Shown in pieces: positions 29,775-37,342 of a stretch of DNA of 64,000 nt. Position numbers and translations under genes: made by a program. Location: assembly GCF_003337735.1 (NCBI RefSeq), contig NZ_QPJY01000001.1, forward strand, positions 596,077 to 660,076. The letters run 5' to 3'. Each line of letters opens with the position of its first letter. Positions within the stretch are counted from its first letter, which is position 1. The DNA is from Thioalbus denitrificans (GTDB lineage: Bacteria > Pseudomonadota > Gammaproteobacteria > DSM-26407). The notes under the pieces were generated by a model. That model saw nothing but the letters and a program-made list of their open reading frames with translations, did not search any database and was not told where the DNA came from.

Positions 29775-29985
29775 CTTCATGGCGGGTTTTGCCGTTGTTG
29801 CCGTTGCTGCAGTAGAGCCCCATGTGCCAGAGCGTGAAACCGATCATCGCCACGCCCGCGGCCGTGTGCCAGGGAATGAACCGGCGACCCCGCTGGTAGC
29901 CCGTCCACACGACGACCCCGAGGGCCCCCAACATGCCGGCTTTTGCCAGGGCGCGCTGACGGCGAATCCGATCACGCTTCTGCAT
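29752..29985 (-). CDS. Small His-containing membrane protein, opposite strand
   Basis: 77 residues from ATG 29985, which has GAGG at proper spacing; ATG 29997 would add four. A highly basic N-terminus (QKRDRIRRQRALAK) precedes two hydrophobic stretches, the second with spaced histidines (PWHTAAGVAMIGFTLWHMGLY). This recalls a helix that could bind heme or metal in small cytochrome-b-like proteins. It lies between two SafE genes, antisense to the 3' end of the first. The hydrophobic pattern and start site argue for a real gene, but I recognise no family. Confidence 0.5.
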   Translation of the reverse strand: MQKRDRIRRQRALAKAGMLGALGVVVWTGYQRGRRFIPWHTAAGVAMIGFTLWHMGLYCSNGNNGKTRHEVKRRAPA

Positions 29986-30130
29986 CTTTTGCCTCATCTT
30001 GACCTGGTGAAGTTATAGGCTACTGTCTGGTTTCGGAGTGCGGGTCGTGCGCACGCCCCAAATTTCCGCTTGCGCCGCGTGCCGAGGCCCCGTTCAGCGG
30101 CAATGCGTTCCGCCAACTTGAGGAGCCGAC

Positions 30131-30832
30131 ATGCTTGACGTGGTGGGCCAGCCAATCAGTCTGTCCCTTGCCTTCATCGCCGGGCTCCTCGGCAGCGCCC
30201 ACTGCATCGGTATGTGCGGGGCGCTGGTCTCCGGCTTTTTCATGAAGTTCGGTGGCGATGCCTCCCGGGGGCCGCTTCCCTACCTGGCCTACCATCTCGC
30301 CCGCATCAGCATCTATACCCTGGTTGGCATCGCAGCGGCCAGCCTGGGCATGGCCCTGGTGTCCACCGGCGTCATGGGTGCCGCCCAGGGGGTGCTGCAG
30401 ATCGCCATCGGCCTGTTCGTGGTGCTGATCGGCCTGGATATCCTGGGGATGGCACCGTGGCGCATCTCCGTCTCCTTTTTACCAATGCAATATCTACGCC
30501 AGGCATTTGCGGCCGCCACCCGCCGCGGGCCGATCCAGGGCGCGGCCCTGGGCGGCGTCATCAACGGGTTCATGCCCTGTCCGCTCACCTTTGCCCTGGC
30601 GGTGAAGGCGACAGCGGCCCCCTCGCCGCTGGAAGGGGGACTGCTGATGCTGGCATTCGGTGCGGGCACCCTGCCATCCATGCTGTTCGTGAGCCTGGCG
30701 TTCGGACTCCTTGGACAGCGCATGCGCGGTGTGCTGGTGAAGGGAGCGGCCGTGGTGGTTATTGTTATGGGCGTCGGAACGGTGCTGCAGGGGGCGACCT
30801 ATTTCAACATCATGCGCGGCCTTGTTTTCTGA
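30131..30832 (+). CDS. TauE/SafE-type (DsbD_2) membrane protein, copy 2
   Basis: 233 residues, clearly paralogous to the protein at 29082-29774 along its whole length. GSAHCIGMCGALVSGFFMKFGG and NGFMPCPLTFALAVKA carry the same HCxGMC and NGFMPC motifs, and both end MRGLVF. ATG 30131 follows GAGGAG. The two copies lie about 360 bp apart and look like a local duplication that has since diverged. The gap after it (30833-31236) has no gene but contains the FNR-type promoter of the next operon. Confidence 0.87.
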   Translation: MLDVVGQPISLSLAFIAGLLGSAHCIGMCGALVSGFFMKFGGDASRGPLPYLAYHLARISIYTLVGIAAASLGMALVSTGVMGAAQGVLQIAIGLFVVLIGLDILGMAPWRISVSFLPMQYLRQAFAAATRRGPIQGAALGGVINGFMPCPLTFALAVKATAAPSPLEGGLLMLAFGAGTLPSMLFVSLAFGLLGQRMRGVLVKGAAVVVIVMGVGTVLQGATYFNIMRGLVF

Positions 30833-31118
30833 AGAGCGGAAACGAAGACGCCGATTCAGATCGGCAGGCCATCGGGTTGTTGTTTCAATCCCGGACCGCG
30901 GCGCGGAAGGGTGCGTTATTTGACTCAAAAATATATCTACTGTGTGATTTCACGCAATCCGGTAATCAGATGAAAATACCACCGTGATTCGCAGACTGTC
31001 CCGCGCCGGTTTCCGCGTTATTTATGTGTTATTTTCGCCGCCGCGCAAAGCGTCAATCCACGCAATAATGTACAAAAATGACAATAATCTTCTCCGGCCC
31101 CTGTTTTTTTAAATTCGC

Positions 31119-31132
31119 TTGAGATTGATCAA
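31119..31132 (+). promoter_or_regulatory. FNR-type box in front of the ABC/TlpA/SafE operon
   Basis: TTGAGATTGATCAA matches the FNR consensus TTGAT-N4-ATCAA at nine of ten conserved positions. It lies in the 404-bp gap 30833-31236. A -10-like TATGAT/GATTAT sits at 31152-31160, which would put the box centre near -40 of a start site around 31165, the usual class II activator position. The leader to ATG 31237 would be about 70 nt. The rest of the gap is AT-rich for this genome and holds no gene. Confidence 0.62.
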
Positions 31133-31236
31133 TGCGACCCCACCGGGCCGGTATGATTATGGCTATTCGTGAATCGAAATCCCCGGGTTTCGCTCCAGTT
31201 GGTGCGGCCCGCCGGTAGTGCAGGCGAGAATTCCAT

Positions 31237-31530
31237 ATGCGGCTCTCAGACCGGTTGTTCATTTTCATCGCGGTGTGCCTGGCACTGCTGGTGCTGACCT
31301 TCGTTGACTCGGCAGTGCGCGTCCGGCTGGCGGAGCCGGCACTGGAGGCGCGTGCGGTGCTGGTGCGCCGGCTCGAACTGACCGATCTCAGCCTCTTCAC
31401 GGAGGCGCGCTACACCCGCCATCTCAGCCAGTCGGATAGGCACACGGCATTCCAGGATCACCCGAACTCCTTCGACCATTTTCCCAGCGGCTCCCTGGTC
31501 CTGCCGCCCAGCCATCTCCGGATGCCATGA
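31237..31530 (+). CDS. Small membrane-anchored protein of unknown function
   Basis: 97 residues. An N-terminal helix (RLFIFIAVCLALLVLTFVDSAV) is followed by a periplasmic-side segment with a distinctive polar stretch, RYTRHLSQSDRHTAFQDHPN, and SFDHFPSGSLVLPP, rich in His/Asp. It opens the operon controlled by the FNR-type box and its stop overlaps the permease start by 4 nt (ATGA), so it belongs to that system. The His-rich region could bind a metal. I do not recognise the family. Confidence 0.75.
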   Translation: MRLSDRLFIFIAVCLALLVLTFVDSAVRVRLAEPALEARAVLVRRLELTDLSLFTEARYTRHLSQSDRHTAFQDHPNSFDHFPSGSLVLPPSHLRMP

Positions 31531-32660
31531 AAACGCTCATCCTGCGGCAGAAGTATCTCATCGACTTCACGCTCTCTTCGTTGAAACGCCGGCTGGCCAA
31601 GAACCTCGGTCTGCTGCTGGTCTACACCCTGATCGTCTTTCTCCTCGCCTCGGTGATGCTCTTCACCCACTCGTTGCGCCGCGAGGCCGGCATCATCCTG
31701 GAGTCCTCGCCGGAGGTCATCCTGCAGCGCCTGGTGGCCGGGCGCCATGACCTGATGCCCGCGGAGTATCTGGATCGCATCGGACGGATTCGCGGGGTCA
31801 CCCGTAAGGCCGGTCGCCTGTGGGGCTATTTCTACGATCCCGCTGTCCAGGCCAATTACACGCTGATGGTGCCGCGGGACCGTGAACTGGGCCGGCAGGA
31901 GGTGGTCATCGGGGCCGGAATCGCCCGCACCCGGGGCGTGGACGTGGGTGATTTCCTGACCTTCCGTTCCAGCGGCGGCCGCGCCTTTTCCTTCCGGGTG
32001 GTGGATATCCTGGATGCGGACTCGGAACTGGTGAACGCCGACCTGCTCCTGGTGTCGGAGGGGACCTACCGTGACTTCTTCGGGATTCCCGCCGACCGGT
32101 TCACCGATATCGTGCTGCAGGTGCGCAATCCAAGCGAAGTGCGCAAGGTGGCCGAGAAGCTGACCGTCCTGCTGCCCGACGCGCGGCCCATTCTGCGGGA
32201 GGAGATTCTCCGCACCTACGACTCCATCTTCAGCTGGCGCCAGGGCATTGTCTTCGTGCTCCTGGGGGGGAGCATTCTCGCCTTCGTCATCTTCGCCTGG
32301 GACAAGGCATCGGGGCTGAGCGCGGAAGAGAAGCGGGAGATCGGAATACTGAAGGCCATCGGCTGGGAGACCAGCGATGTCATCCGGATGAAATTCTGGG
32401 AGGGGAGCATCGTCTCCCTGACCGCGTTCCTGCTCGGATTCATACTGGCCTATCTCCACGTTTTCTACGGCCAGGCGGCGCTGTTCGAGCCGGTGTTGAA
32501 GGGGTGGGCGGTCCTCTACCCGTCATTCAATCCGGTGCCTTTCGTGGATGGGTTGCAGGTGGCGACGCTGTTCTTCTTCACCGTCTTTCCCTACACCGTG
32601 GCCACCATTATTCCCATCTGGCGGGCGTCCATCACCGATCCCGATGCCGTGATGCGCTGA
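31527..32660 (+). CDS. FtsX/MacB-type ABC transporter permease
   Basis: 377 residues. TM1 at about 27-48 (LGLLLVYTLIVFLLASVMLF) is followed by an extracytoplasmic domain of about 200 residues and three C-terminal helices, with the typical cytoplasmic segment AEEKREIGILKAIGWETSDVI of FtsX-like permeases. With the ATPase encoded 20 nt downstream it forms a MacB/LolCDE-type mechanotransmission transporter, normally acting on periplasmic or membrane-anchored substrates. The NosL proteins and thioredoxin-like lipoprotein next door suggest periplasmic metal-site assembly. Substrate unknown. Confidence 0.85.
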   Translation: MKTLILRQKYLIDFTLSSLKRRLAKNLGLLLVYTLIVFLLASVMLFTHSLRREAGIILESSPEVILQRLVAGRHDLMPAEYLDRIGRIRGVTRKAGRLWGYFYDPAVQANYTLMVPRDRELGRQEVVIGAGIARTRGVDVGDFLTFRSSGGRAFSFRVVDILDADSELVNADLLLVSEGTYRDFFGIPADRFTDIVLQVRNPSEVRKVAEKLTVLLPDARPILREEILRTYDSIFSWRQGIVFVLLGGSILAFVIFAWDKASGLSAEEKREIGILKAIGWETSDVIRMKFWEGSIVSLTAFLLGFILAYLHVFYGQAALFEPVLKGWAVLYPSFNPVPFVDGLQVATLFFFTVFPYTVATIIPIWRASITDPDAVMR

Positions 32661-32680
32661 GAGCTTAAGAGTCCCCCGGC

Positions 32681-33355
32681 ATGATTGAACTCGACGATGT
32701 GAAAAAGGCGTTCAACCAGGGTCGGCCCAACGAGTTCTGGGCCATCCGTGGCGTCAGCCTGAAGATGGATGCCAACCGCATCACCGTCCTCAAGGGACCG
32801 AGCGGGTCCGGTAAGACGACCCTGCTGTCGATGATCGGCTGCCTGTCGCGCCCCACGTCCGGCCGGATTCTGCTGCGTTCACGGATTCTCTCCGGGCTGC
32901 CGGAGCGATTCCTGACCGAAATACGCCGCAAGACCTTCGGCTTCATCTTCCAGCAGTTCAACCTGGTGAAGGGGCTGACGGTGCTGGAGAACGTGATGTT
33001 GCCGGCCTACCCCCTGGGGCTGGATCACCGGCAGCTCCGGGAGACGGCCCTGAAACTGCTCAGGCAGTTCAACATGGATCCCAAGGCCGACTCCAAGGTG
33101 GAGTGGCTGTCGGGTGGAGAGGCGCAGCGCACCGCGATCTGCCGGGCGCTCATCAACGACCCGGAGATACTCATCGCCGATGAGCCGACGGCCAACCTGG
33201 ATACGCGCCTGTCGCGGGAGTTCATGGTCATCATCAGGGATCTGAAGCAACAGGGGAAAACCGTGATTGTCACCAGCCACGATCCGGTCGTGTTCGAATA
33301 CGCCGAGATCGATACGGTGGTGGAGATGCGTGACGGGATTCTCGCGGAGGCGTGA
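32681..33355 (+). CDS. ABC transporter ATP-binding protein
   Basis: 224 residues, the size of LolD/MacB-type ATPases. Walker A is GPSGSGKTTLL (about 39-49), the Q-loop FIFQQFNLVKGLTVLENVMLPAY is characteristic of this subfamily, the signature reads WLSGGEAQRTAICRALI, Walker B is EILIADEPTANLD and the H-loop is VTSHDPVVF. It energises the FtsX-type permease encoded just upstream. It is co-transcribed with the next membrane protein, 3 nt downstream. Confidence 0.9.
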   Translation: MIELDDVKKAFNQGRPNEFWAIRGVSLKMDANRITVLKGPSGSGKTTLLSMIGCLSRPTSGRILLRSRILSGLPERFLTEIRRKTFGFIFQQFNLVKGLTVLENVMLPAYPLGLDHRQLRETALKLLRQFNMDPKADSKVEWLSGGEAQRTAICRALINDPEILIADEPTANLDTRLSREFMVIIRDLKQQGKTVIVTSHDPVVFEYAEIDTVVEMRDGILAEA

Positions 33356-33358
33356 CAG

Positions 33359-34366
33359 ATGCTGCTCAATCCGGCAATCATGGCACTCATCGGCGTATCG
33401 GTGGTGGTTGCACTGCTGTTGCTGCTGGCCGCCGGATTCGCCATCCAGGTGATGCGCCACTGGGACATCCACAGCGGCAGCGAGCTGCAGCTCAACCTCG
33501 AGCGGCGGACCTACCTCATCTCCACCATCCTTTCCTATGCCTTCGTGGCCGAGTTGGTCTCCCTGCTGCTGTTTGTCTACAATGCCGAGGCCATGTCCAC
33601 CCAGTTCGTGGGCGCCATGTGCGCCACCGGCGTGCTGAACGTCGACCCCTGGGGCTGGCCCACCCTGTTTCTGAAGATCGCCGTGTTTTTCGCCGGTGGC
33701 GCCTGGTTGATCCTCAACCGGCTCGACAACCAGGGCTACGACTATCCCCTGGTGCGGATCAAATATGCCCTGCTGTTGGCCATCGTGCCCCTGGTGATCG
33801 CCGAGGCGGTGGTCCAGACCGCCTACTTCCTCGGCCTGGATCCGGACGTGATCACCTCCTGCTGTGGTTCCCTCTTCACGCCCGAGTCGGAAGGCGTGGC
33901 GGCGGAGGTCTCGAGCCTGCAGCCGCGCACCGCGGTGATAGCGCTCTATGCCAGCGGTGGACTGGCCCTGTTGAGCGGTCTTGCCACCCTGCGGCGCCGC
34001 GGTGCCGCACTGCTGTTCGCGGGCAGCGGCCTGCTGGCGTTCGTGGTGGCGCTGGTGGCCATCGTTTCCTACGTGGCGCTCTACATCTACGAGCATCCCC
34101 ACCATCACTGTCCGTTCTGCATCCTCAAGTCAGGCCATGATTTCGTGGGTTACTACCTCTACATCCCGCTCTTCGCCGCCACGGTGCTGGCACTGGGCGT
34201 GGGGGTTCTTGCGCCCTGGCGCAGGATTCCGAGCCTCGTCCAGGCCGCTGCTGTGGATATCCGCCGCTTCACCTGGCTGGCGCTGTTGGGGTTCACCCTG
34301 TTCTATGTCGTTGCCACCTATGCTGTGGTGACATCCAACCTGACCATGCAGGGGGTATGGTGGTGA
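33359..34366 (+). CDS. Polytopic membrane protein with CCG and HHHCPFC motifs
   Basis: 335 residues with about eight membrane helices and little charge. Two Cys-containing external features stand out: 'DVITSCCGSLFTPE' (about 165-175) and 'YEHPHHHCPFCILK' (about 247-260). Both look suited to metal binding or thiol exchange; the CPFC pair also resembles the WCPFC active site of the TlpA-like protein encoded next. It follows the ABC ATPase by 3 nt and overlaps the frame of the lipoprotein's upstream extension. No characterised homologue comes to mind. A role as a membrane metal or redox partner is inference. Confidence 0.75.
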   Translation: MLLNPAIMALIGVSVVVALLLLLAAGFAIQVMRHWDIHSGSELQLNLERRTYLISTILSYAFVAELVSLLLFVYNAEAMSTQFVGAMCATGVLNVDPWGWPTLFLKIAVFFAGGAWLILNRLDNQGYDYPLVRIKYALLLAIVPLVIAEAVVQTAYFLGLDPDVITSCCGSLFTPESEGVAAEVSSLQPRTAVIALYASGGLALLSGLATLRRRGAALLFAGSGLLAFVVALVAIVSYVALYIYEHPHHHCPFCILKSGHDFVGYYLYIPLFAATVLALGVGVLAPWRRIPSLVQAAAVDIRRFTWLALLGFTLFYVVATYAVVTSNLTMQGVWW

Positions 34367-34398
34367 CGCGCCCCACGACCCATGTGCGAGAACTCTCG

Positions 34399-34923
34399 AT
34401 GGAGCAGATCAAATTGAAGACGTTGGGATACGGACTCCTTCTGACGCTGTTGCTGGTATTGGCGGGCTGCGGCTCGTCGCAGCCCCAACTGCAGAACGGC
34501 CAGCCAGCGCCCGGTTTCAGCCTGCCGCGCCTGGAGGGGGGCAGAGCCGATTTTCCGGGTGGGTTCGCCGGGCAGGTGGTGGCCATCCGCTTCTGGGCCG
34601 ACTGGTGCCCCTTCTGCGAAGAGGAGATGTCGGACCTGGAGCCGGTCTACCAGGAACTGAAGGACCGTGGCCTGACCATGCTCGCCGTGAATGTACGCCA
34701 GGATGCCGATACGGCGGAGCGGTTCATCCGTGATCTCGGCATCTCTTACGGGGTATTGCTCGACGAGGAGGGTGCCGTTGCCCGTGCTTACGGTGTCATG
34801 GGTCTGCCCACCACCTTCTTCGTCGACAGGGAAGGGGTGTTGCGGGCAAAGATCCTGGGTGAATCGACCCCGGATGTTTTCACGGGCATCGTCAACGAAC
34901 TGCTGGCGGAGACGCCCAAGTGA
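34399..34923 (+). CDS. TlpA-like thioredoxin-fold lipoprotein
   Basis: 174 residues from ATG 34399, which gives a clean lipoprotein signal (GYGLLLTLLLVLAGC, lipid-modified Cys at 24). ATG 34357 in the same frame would add a polar extension. The AhpC/TSA-thioredoxin domain has the active site FWADWCPFCEEEM and the cis-Pro loop VMGLPTTFFVDREG. TlpA-like proteins reduce periplasmic disulfides and are known to maintain copper-site cysteines. That suits a cluster with NosL and SafE proteins. Confidence 0.87.
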   Translation: MEQIKLKTLGYGLLLTLLLVLAGCGSSQPQLQNGQPAPGFSLPRLEGGRADFPGGFAGQVVAIRFWADWCPFCEEEMSDLEPVYQELKDRGLTMLAVNVRQDADTAERFIRDLGISYGVLLDEEGAVARAYGVMGLPTTFFVDREGVLRAKILGESTPDVFTGIVNELLAETPK

Positions 34924-35010
34924 GTGGATGGCTGCACCGAACCGCCCCCTGGCGTGCCGTGCCCGCCGTCTGGTGCGCATGATGGCGCCGGTGCGCGGGG
35001 AAGCCGACTG

Positions 35011-35700
35011 ATGGGCACTGAATTCAACTATCTGCTCGCCTTCGCCACCGGTGTATTCGGGGCGTTCCACTGCCTGGGCATGTGCAGCGGGATCGCGGCC
35101 GGGTTTTTCGTCCGCCACGGTTGGCAGCACAAAGTGGCGCCCCACGTGGCCTATCACGCCATGCGCATCCTGGTCTACACGGGGCTCGGTACGCTTGGCG
35201 CATTGTTCGGCCAGGTTCTGGTCCAGTCCGGCACGGTGGGCAAGGGCCAGGGCATCCTGATGATCGTGGCTGGGATCGTGGTGATCCTCTTCGGCCTCGG
35301 CGTTCTGGGTATTTTGCCGTGGGGGCGGCAGAAGGACTGCCAGACGGGAGCCCCGGCGGTGGCGACCGTTCGCTTCCACCGCAAGTTCCAGCGCAGCCGG
35401 ACCCTGGCCCCCGGGCTGGCCGGCATAGTCAACGGCTTTGTTCCCTGCAGCCTGGTGTTCTCGGTGGCCGTCAAGGCCATGGCCACGGCGGACCCCCTCC
35501 AGGCCGGCCTGCTGATGCTCTCATTCGGTCTGGGCACCGTGCCCACCATGGTGCTCGTGACCGTTACCGGGGCCGCCATCGGTGCCAAGGCCCGGGGGGT
35601 GTTCGAGCGCCTGGCCGGTGTGGCAGTTGTGGCCCTCGGTGTCTGGACGCTTTACGAGGGCGTCGTGTTCTACGACATCATGCGCGGGCTGGCGGGCTAG
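35011..35700 (+). CDS. TauE/SafE-type (DsbD_2) membrane protein, copy 3
   Basis: 229 residues from ATG 35011 (GGGGAAG upstream); the frame is open to 34924 but that prefix is not hydrophobic and lacks homology. Motifs GAFHCLGMCSGIAAGFF and NGFVPCSLVFSVAVKA place it in the same family as the two copies at 29-31 kb. It has diverged more: the Ser-Gly replaces Gly-Ala after HCxGMC, and a Cys is present in the middle loop (KDCQTGAP). It closes the row of co-directional genes behind the FNR-type box; a 193-bp space follows before the NosL-like gene. Confidence 0.85.
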   Translation: MGTEFNYLLAFATGVFGAFHCLGMCSGIAAGFFVRHGWQHKVAPHVAYHAMRILVYTGLGTLGALFGQVLVQSGTVGKGQGILMIVAGIVVILFGLGVLGILPWGRQKDCQTGAPAVATVRFHRKFQRSRTLAPGLAGIVNGFVPCSLVFSVAVKAMATADPLQAGLLMLSFGLGTVPTMVLVTVTGAAIGAKARGVFERLAGVAVVALGVWTLYEGVVFYDIMRGLAG

Positions 35701-35893
35701 TGTGGGTGATATGCCGCAACAGTCACGGCGGAGTCCCCTCCATGGAACTGCTGAATCTCTATAACTATATGATAATTGGTGACTAAGTGTTGTGGCTCCG
35801 GATGGGTGGATTGGTATGCGAATTGCTGGTGTTCCCTTGAATAAAGAATCGACACTGGACCTGGCCCCACACACTGAACCTAGGAGTAACGCC

Positions 35894-36514
35894 ATGAGCA
35901 TCAAACTGAACCGCAGACAGGCCCTCAAGGCCCTTGCCGCCGGCAGCCTTGCCGGCGCCGCTTTCACCCATATCGGCGGGGCGGTCGCGGGAGAGCACGA
36001 CGGCACGCCGATGCAGTTCGTCCCGAAGACCGCGCCGGATCCGACCCCGCTGGAAAACGAGCTGGCCAAGTATCCCAAGTGCCCCTACTGCGGCATGGAT
36101 CGGACCCAGTGGCACCACAGCCGCCACCTGGTGCACTACGCGGATGATCTCGTGGACGGCACCTGCTCCCTGCACTGCGCGGCCATCAGCCTGGCCATCA
36201 ATCTCGATCGCGGCCCGAAGGCCATCTACGCGGCCGATTTCGGCGCCGCCGCCGAGCCCAAGCCGCTGGTGAACGTGGACGAGGCCACCTACCTGGTCGG
36301 CTCCAAGCTCAAGGGCACCATGACCAAGATCAGCAAGGTGGCCTTCGCCTCCGCCGACGCGGCCAAGGCCGCCCAGGCCGAGAACGGCGGCGAGATCGGC
36401 GATTTCAACGCCGCCCTCAAGGCCGCCTACCTGAGCATGGCCGAGGACACGATGATGATTCGCAAGAAGCGGGCCGAGATGCGCAAGAAGATGATGGAAA
36501 AGATGAAGGGCTGA
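35894..36514 (+). CDS. NosL-family protein with Tat-type signal
   Basis: 206 residues from ATG 35894 (TAGGAG upstream). The N-terminus has a twin-arginine motif (LNRRQALKALAAGSLAGAAF). The mature part starts with the NosL-like metal site KCPYCGMDRTQWHHSRH and contains a second Cys pair (TCSLHC). A Lys/Met-rich C-terminal helix (KKRAEMRKKMMEKMKG) is an added feature that could bind copper through methionines. NosL delivers Cu(I) for nitrous oxide reductase. This protein differs from the second NosL (36846) in being Tat-exported and longer. An AT-rich stretch 35750-35790 may hold its promoter. Confidence 0.82.
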   Translation: MSIKLNRRQALKALAAGSLAGAAFTHIGGAVAGEHDGTPMQFVPKTAPDPTPLENELAKYPKCPYCGMDRTQWHHSRHLVHYADDLVDGTCSLHCAAISLAINLDRGPKAIYAADFGAAAEPKPLVNVDEATYLVGSKLKGTMTKISKVAFASADAAKAAQAENGGEIGDFNAALKAAYLSMAEDTMMIRKKRAEMRKKMMEKMKG

Positions 36515-36526
36515 TGTCGGTGCCAT

Positions 36527-36568
36527 GGCGCCGCGGGGAACCCCGCGGCGCCGTGCATCGGTTTTTTT
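36527..36568 (+). terminator. Intrinsic terminator after the first NosL gene
   Basis: A perfect 12-bp GC stem GGCGCCGCGGGG / CCCCGCGGCGCC (36527-36538, 36541-36552) with an AA loop, and a run of seven T at 36562-36568. It begins 12 nt after the stop codon. Confidence 0.65.
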
Positions 36569-36828
36569 CACCACGAAGGCACAAAGGACACGAAGAAAAG
36601 CGCAAAGACTTTTTATCCGCAGATTACGCAGATTACGCAGATTTTCATATGTCGTTCATGCTGGCGGGGTGGCAGAATCAGGCCGCCCCGAAGTATGAGA
36701 TGCGCCAGAGACCTGCCTGCTATGGCCGGGATTGTCGACGGGCAATCCCGGCATCGAAAAACCCATCTGTGCAATCTGCGTAATCTGCGGATGATCAGGT
36801 TTTTCTTCCTTCGTGCCTTCGTGGTGAA
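36567..36828. repeat. 262-bp palindromic intergenic element, copy A
   Basis: Outer ends TTCACCACGAAGGCAC (36567) and GTGCCTTCGTGGTGAA (ending 36828) are exact reverse complements. Inner arms also pair: ATCCGCAGATTACGCAGATT (36615 onward) and its complement around 36772-36795. A small GCCGGGATTG/CAATCCCGGC stem lies in the centre (36725-36752). The element fills most of the 331-bp gap between the two NosL genes. A sister copy with different inner sequence lies on the other side of nosL at 37343-37607. Short frames inside it are translations of the repeat, not genes. Confidence 0.75.
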
Positions 36829-36845
36829 CAATGAGCGAGGTGATC

Positions 36846-37331
36846 ATGAACAGGCTGTGGGCCGCCGGACTGGCGGCGCTGCTGGTGCTGGGTGCGGCGC
36901 GGGCGGAGACGGTGACGGTGCCGGCGCCGGGCGAGAAGGATACCTGCCCGGTGTGCGGGATGTTCGTGGCGCTCTACCCGGAGTGGGTGGCCACCGTGCT
37001 CTACAAGGACGGCCATGCCCACCACTTCGACGGCGCCAAGGACCTCTTCAAGTACCTGCTGGACATGCCCAAGTGGGCGCCGGGCCACCGCGCCGAGGAT
37101 ATCCAGACCATCGCGGTGACCGACTACTACTACGTGGAACAAATCGATGCCCGCGCGGCGTGGTATGTCATCGGCTCCGACACCCTCGGCCCCATGGGCC
37201 ACGAACTCGTTCCCCATGCCACCCGGGAGGAGGCCGAGGAGTTCCTCGCCGACCACGCGGGCAAGCGCATCCTGCGCTTCGACGAAGTGACCCCCGAACT
37301 GCTCGAGAACCTCGACGCCGGTCGGTTCTAG
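36846..37331 (+). CDS. nosL: NosL-family copper chaperone
   Basis: 161 residues from ATG 36846 (GAGG at good spacing; ATG 36831 would add five residues). A signal peptide (LWAAGLAALLVLGAARA) leads to the copper site DTCPVCGMFVALYPEWVATV and the conserved HFDGAKDLFKYL, TDYYYVEQIDARAAWYVIGSDTLGPMGHELVP block of NosL. It lacks the lipobox Cys of classical NosL, so it may be soluble in the periplasm. NosL is the copper donor for N2O reductase, but no nosZ is in this window. It is flanked on both sides by palindromic elements and so may be a separate transcription unit. Confidence 0.9.
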   Translation: MNRLWAAGLAALLVLGAARAETVTVPAPGEKDTCPVCGMFVALYPEWVATVLYKDGHAHHFDGAKDLFKYLLDMPKWAPGHRAEDIQTIAVTDYYYVEQIDARAAWYVIGSDTLGPMGHELVPHATREEAEEFLADHAGKRILRFDEVTPELLENLDAGRF

Positions 37332-37342
37332 TCACTGCGTTC

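Noticed and set aside
23132..30832. Assignment of the metal island as a ferrosome-type (fez) cluster
   Set aside because: The composition is suggestive, but the ATPase carries the Cu(I) P1B-1 residues (CPC, YN, MxxS) and a canonical CxxC HMA. I could not match the other genes confidently to fez genes from sequence alone.
36610..36645. CGCAGATTA reiterated three times, resembling a tiny CRISPR or satellite
   Set aside because: The units are 9-10 bp without spacers and form the inner arm of an inverted repeat; no cas genes are near.
36514..36847. Short frames between the two NosL genes (ADYADYAD- and RRHKGHEE-type peptides)
   Set aside because: They are translations of the palindromic repeat element. 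Such peptides recur in databases as false hypothetical proteins.
31237..37331. A full nos (N2O reductase) cluster
   Set aside because: NosL is present but no NosZ copper motifs, NosR, NosD or NosF/Y proteins could be found. The ABC genes are of FtsX/MacB type and not NosFY.
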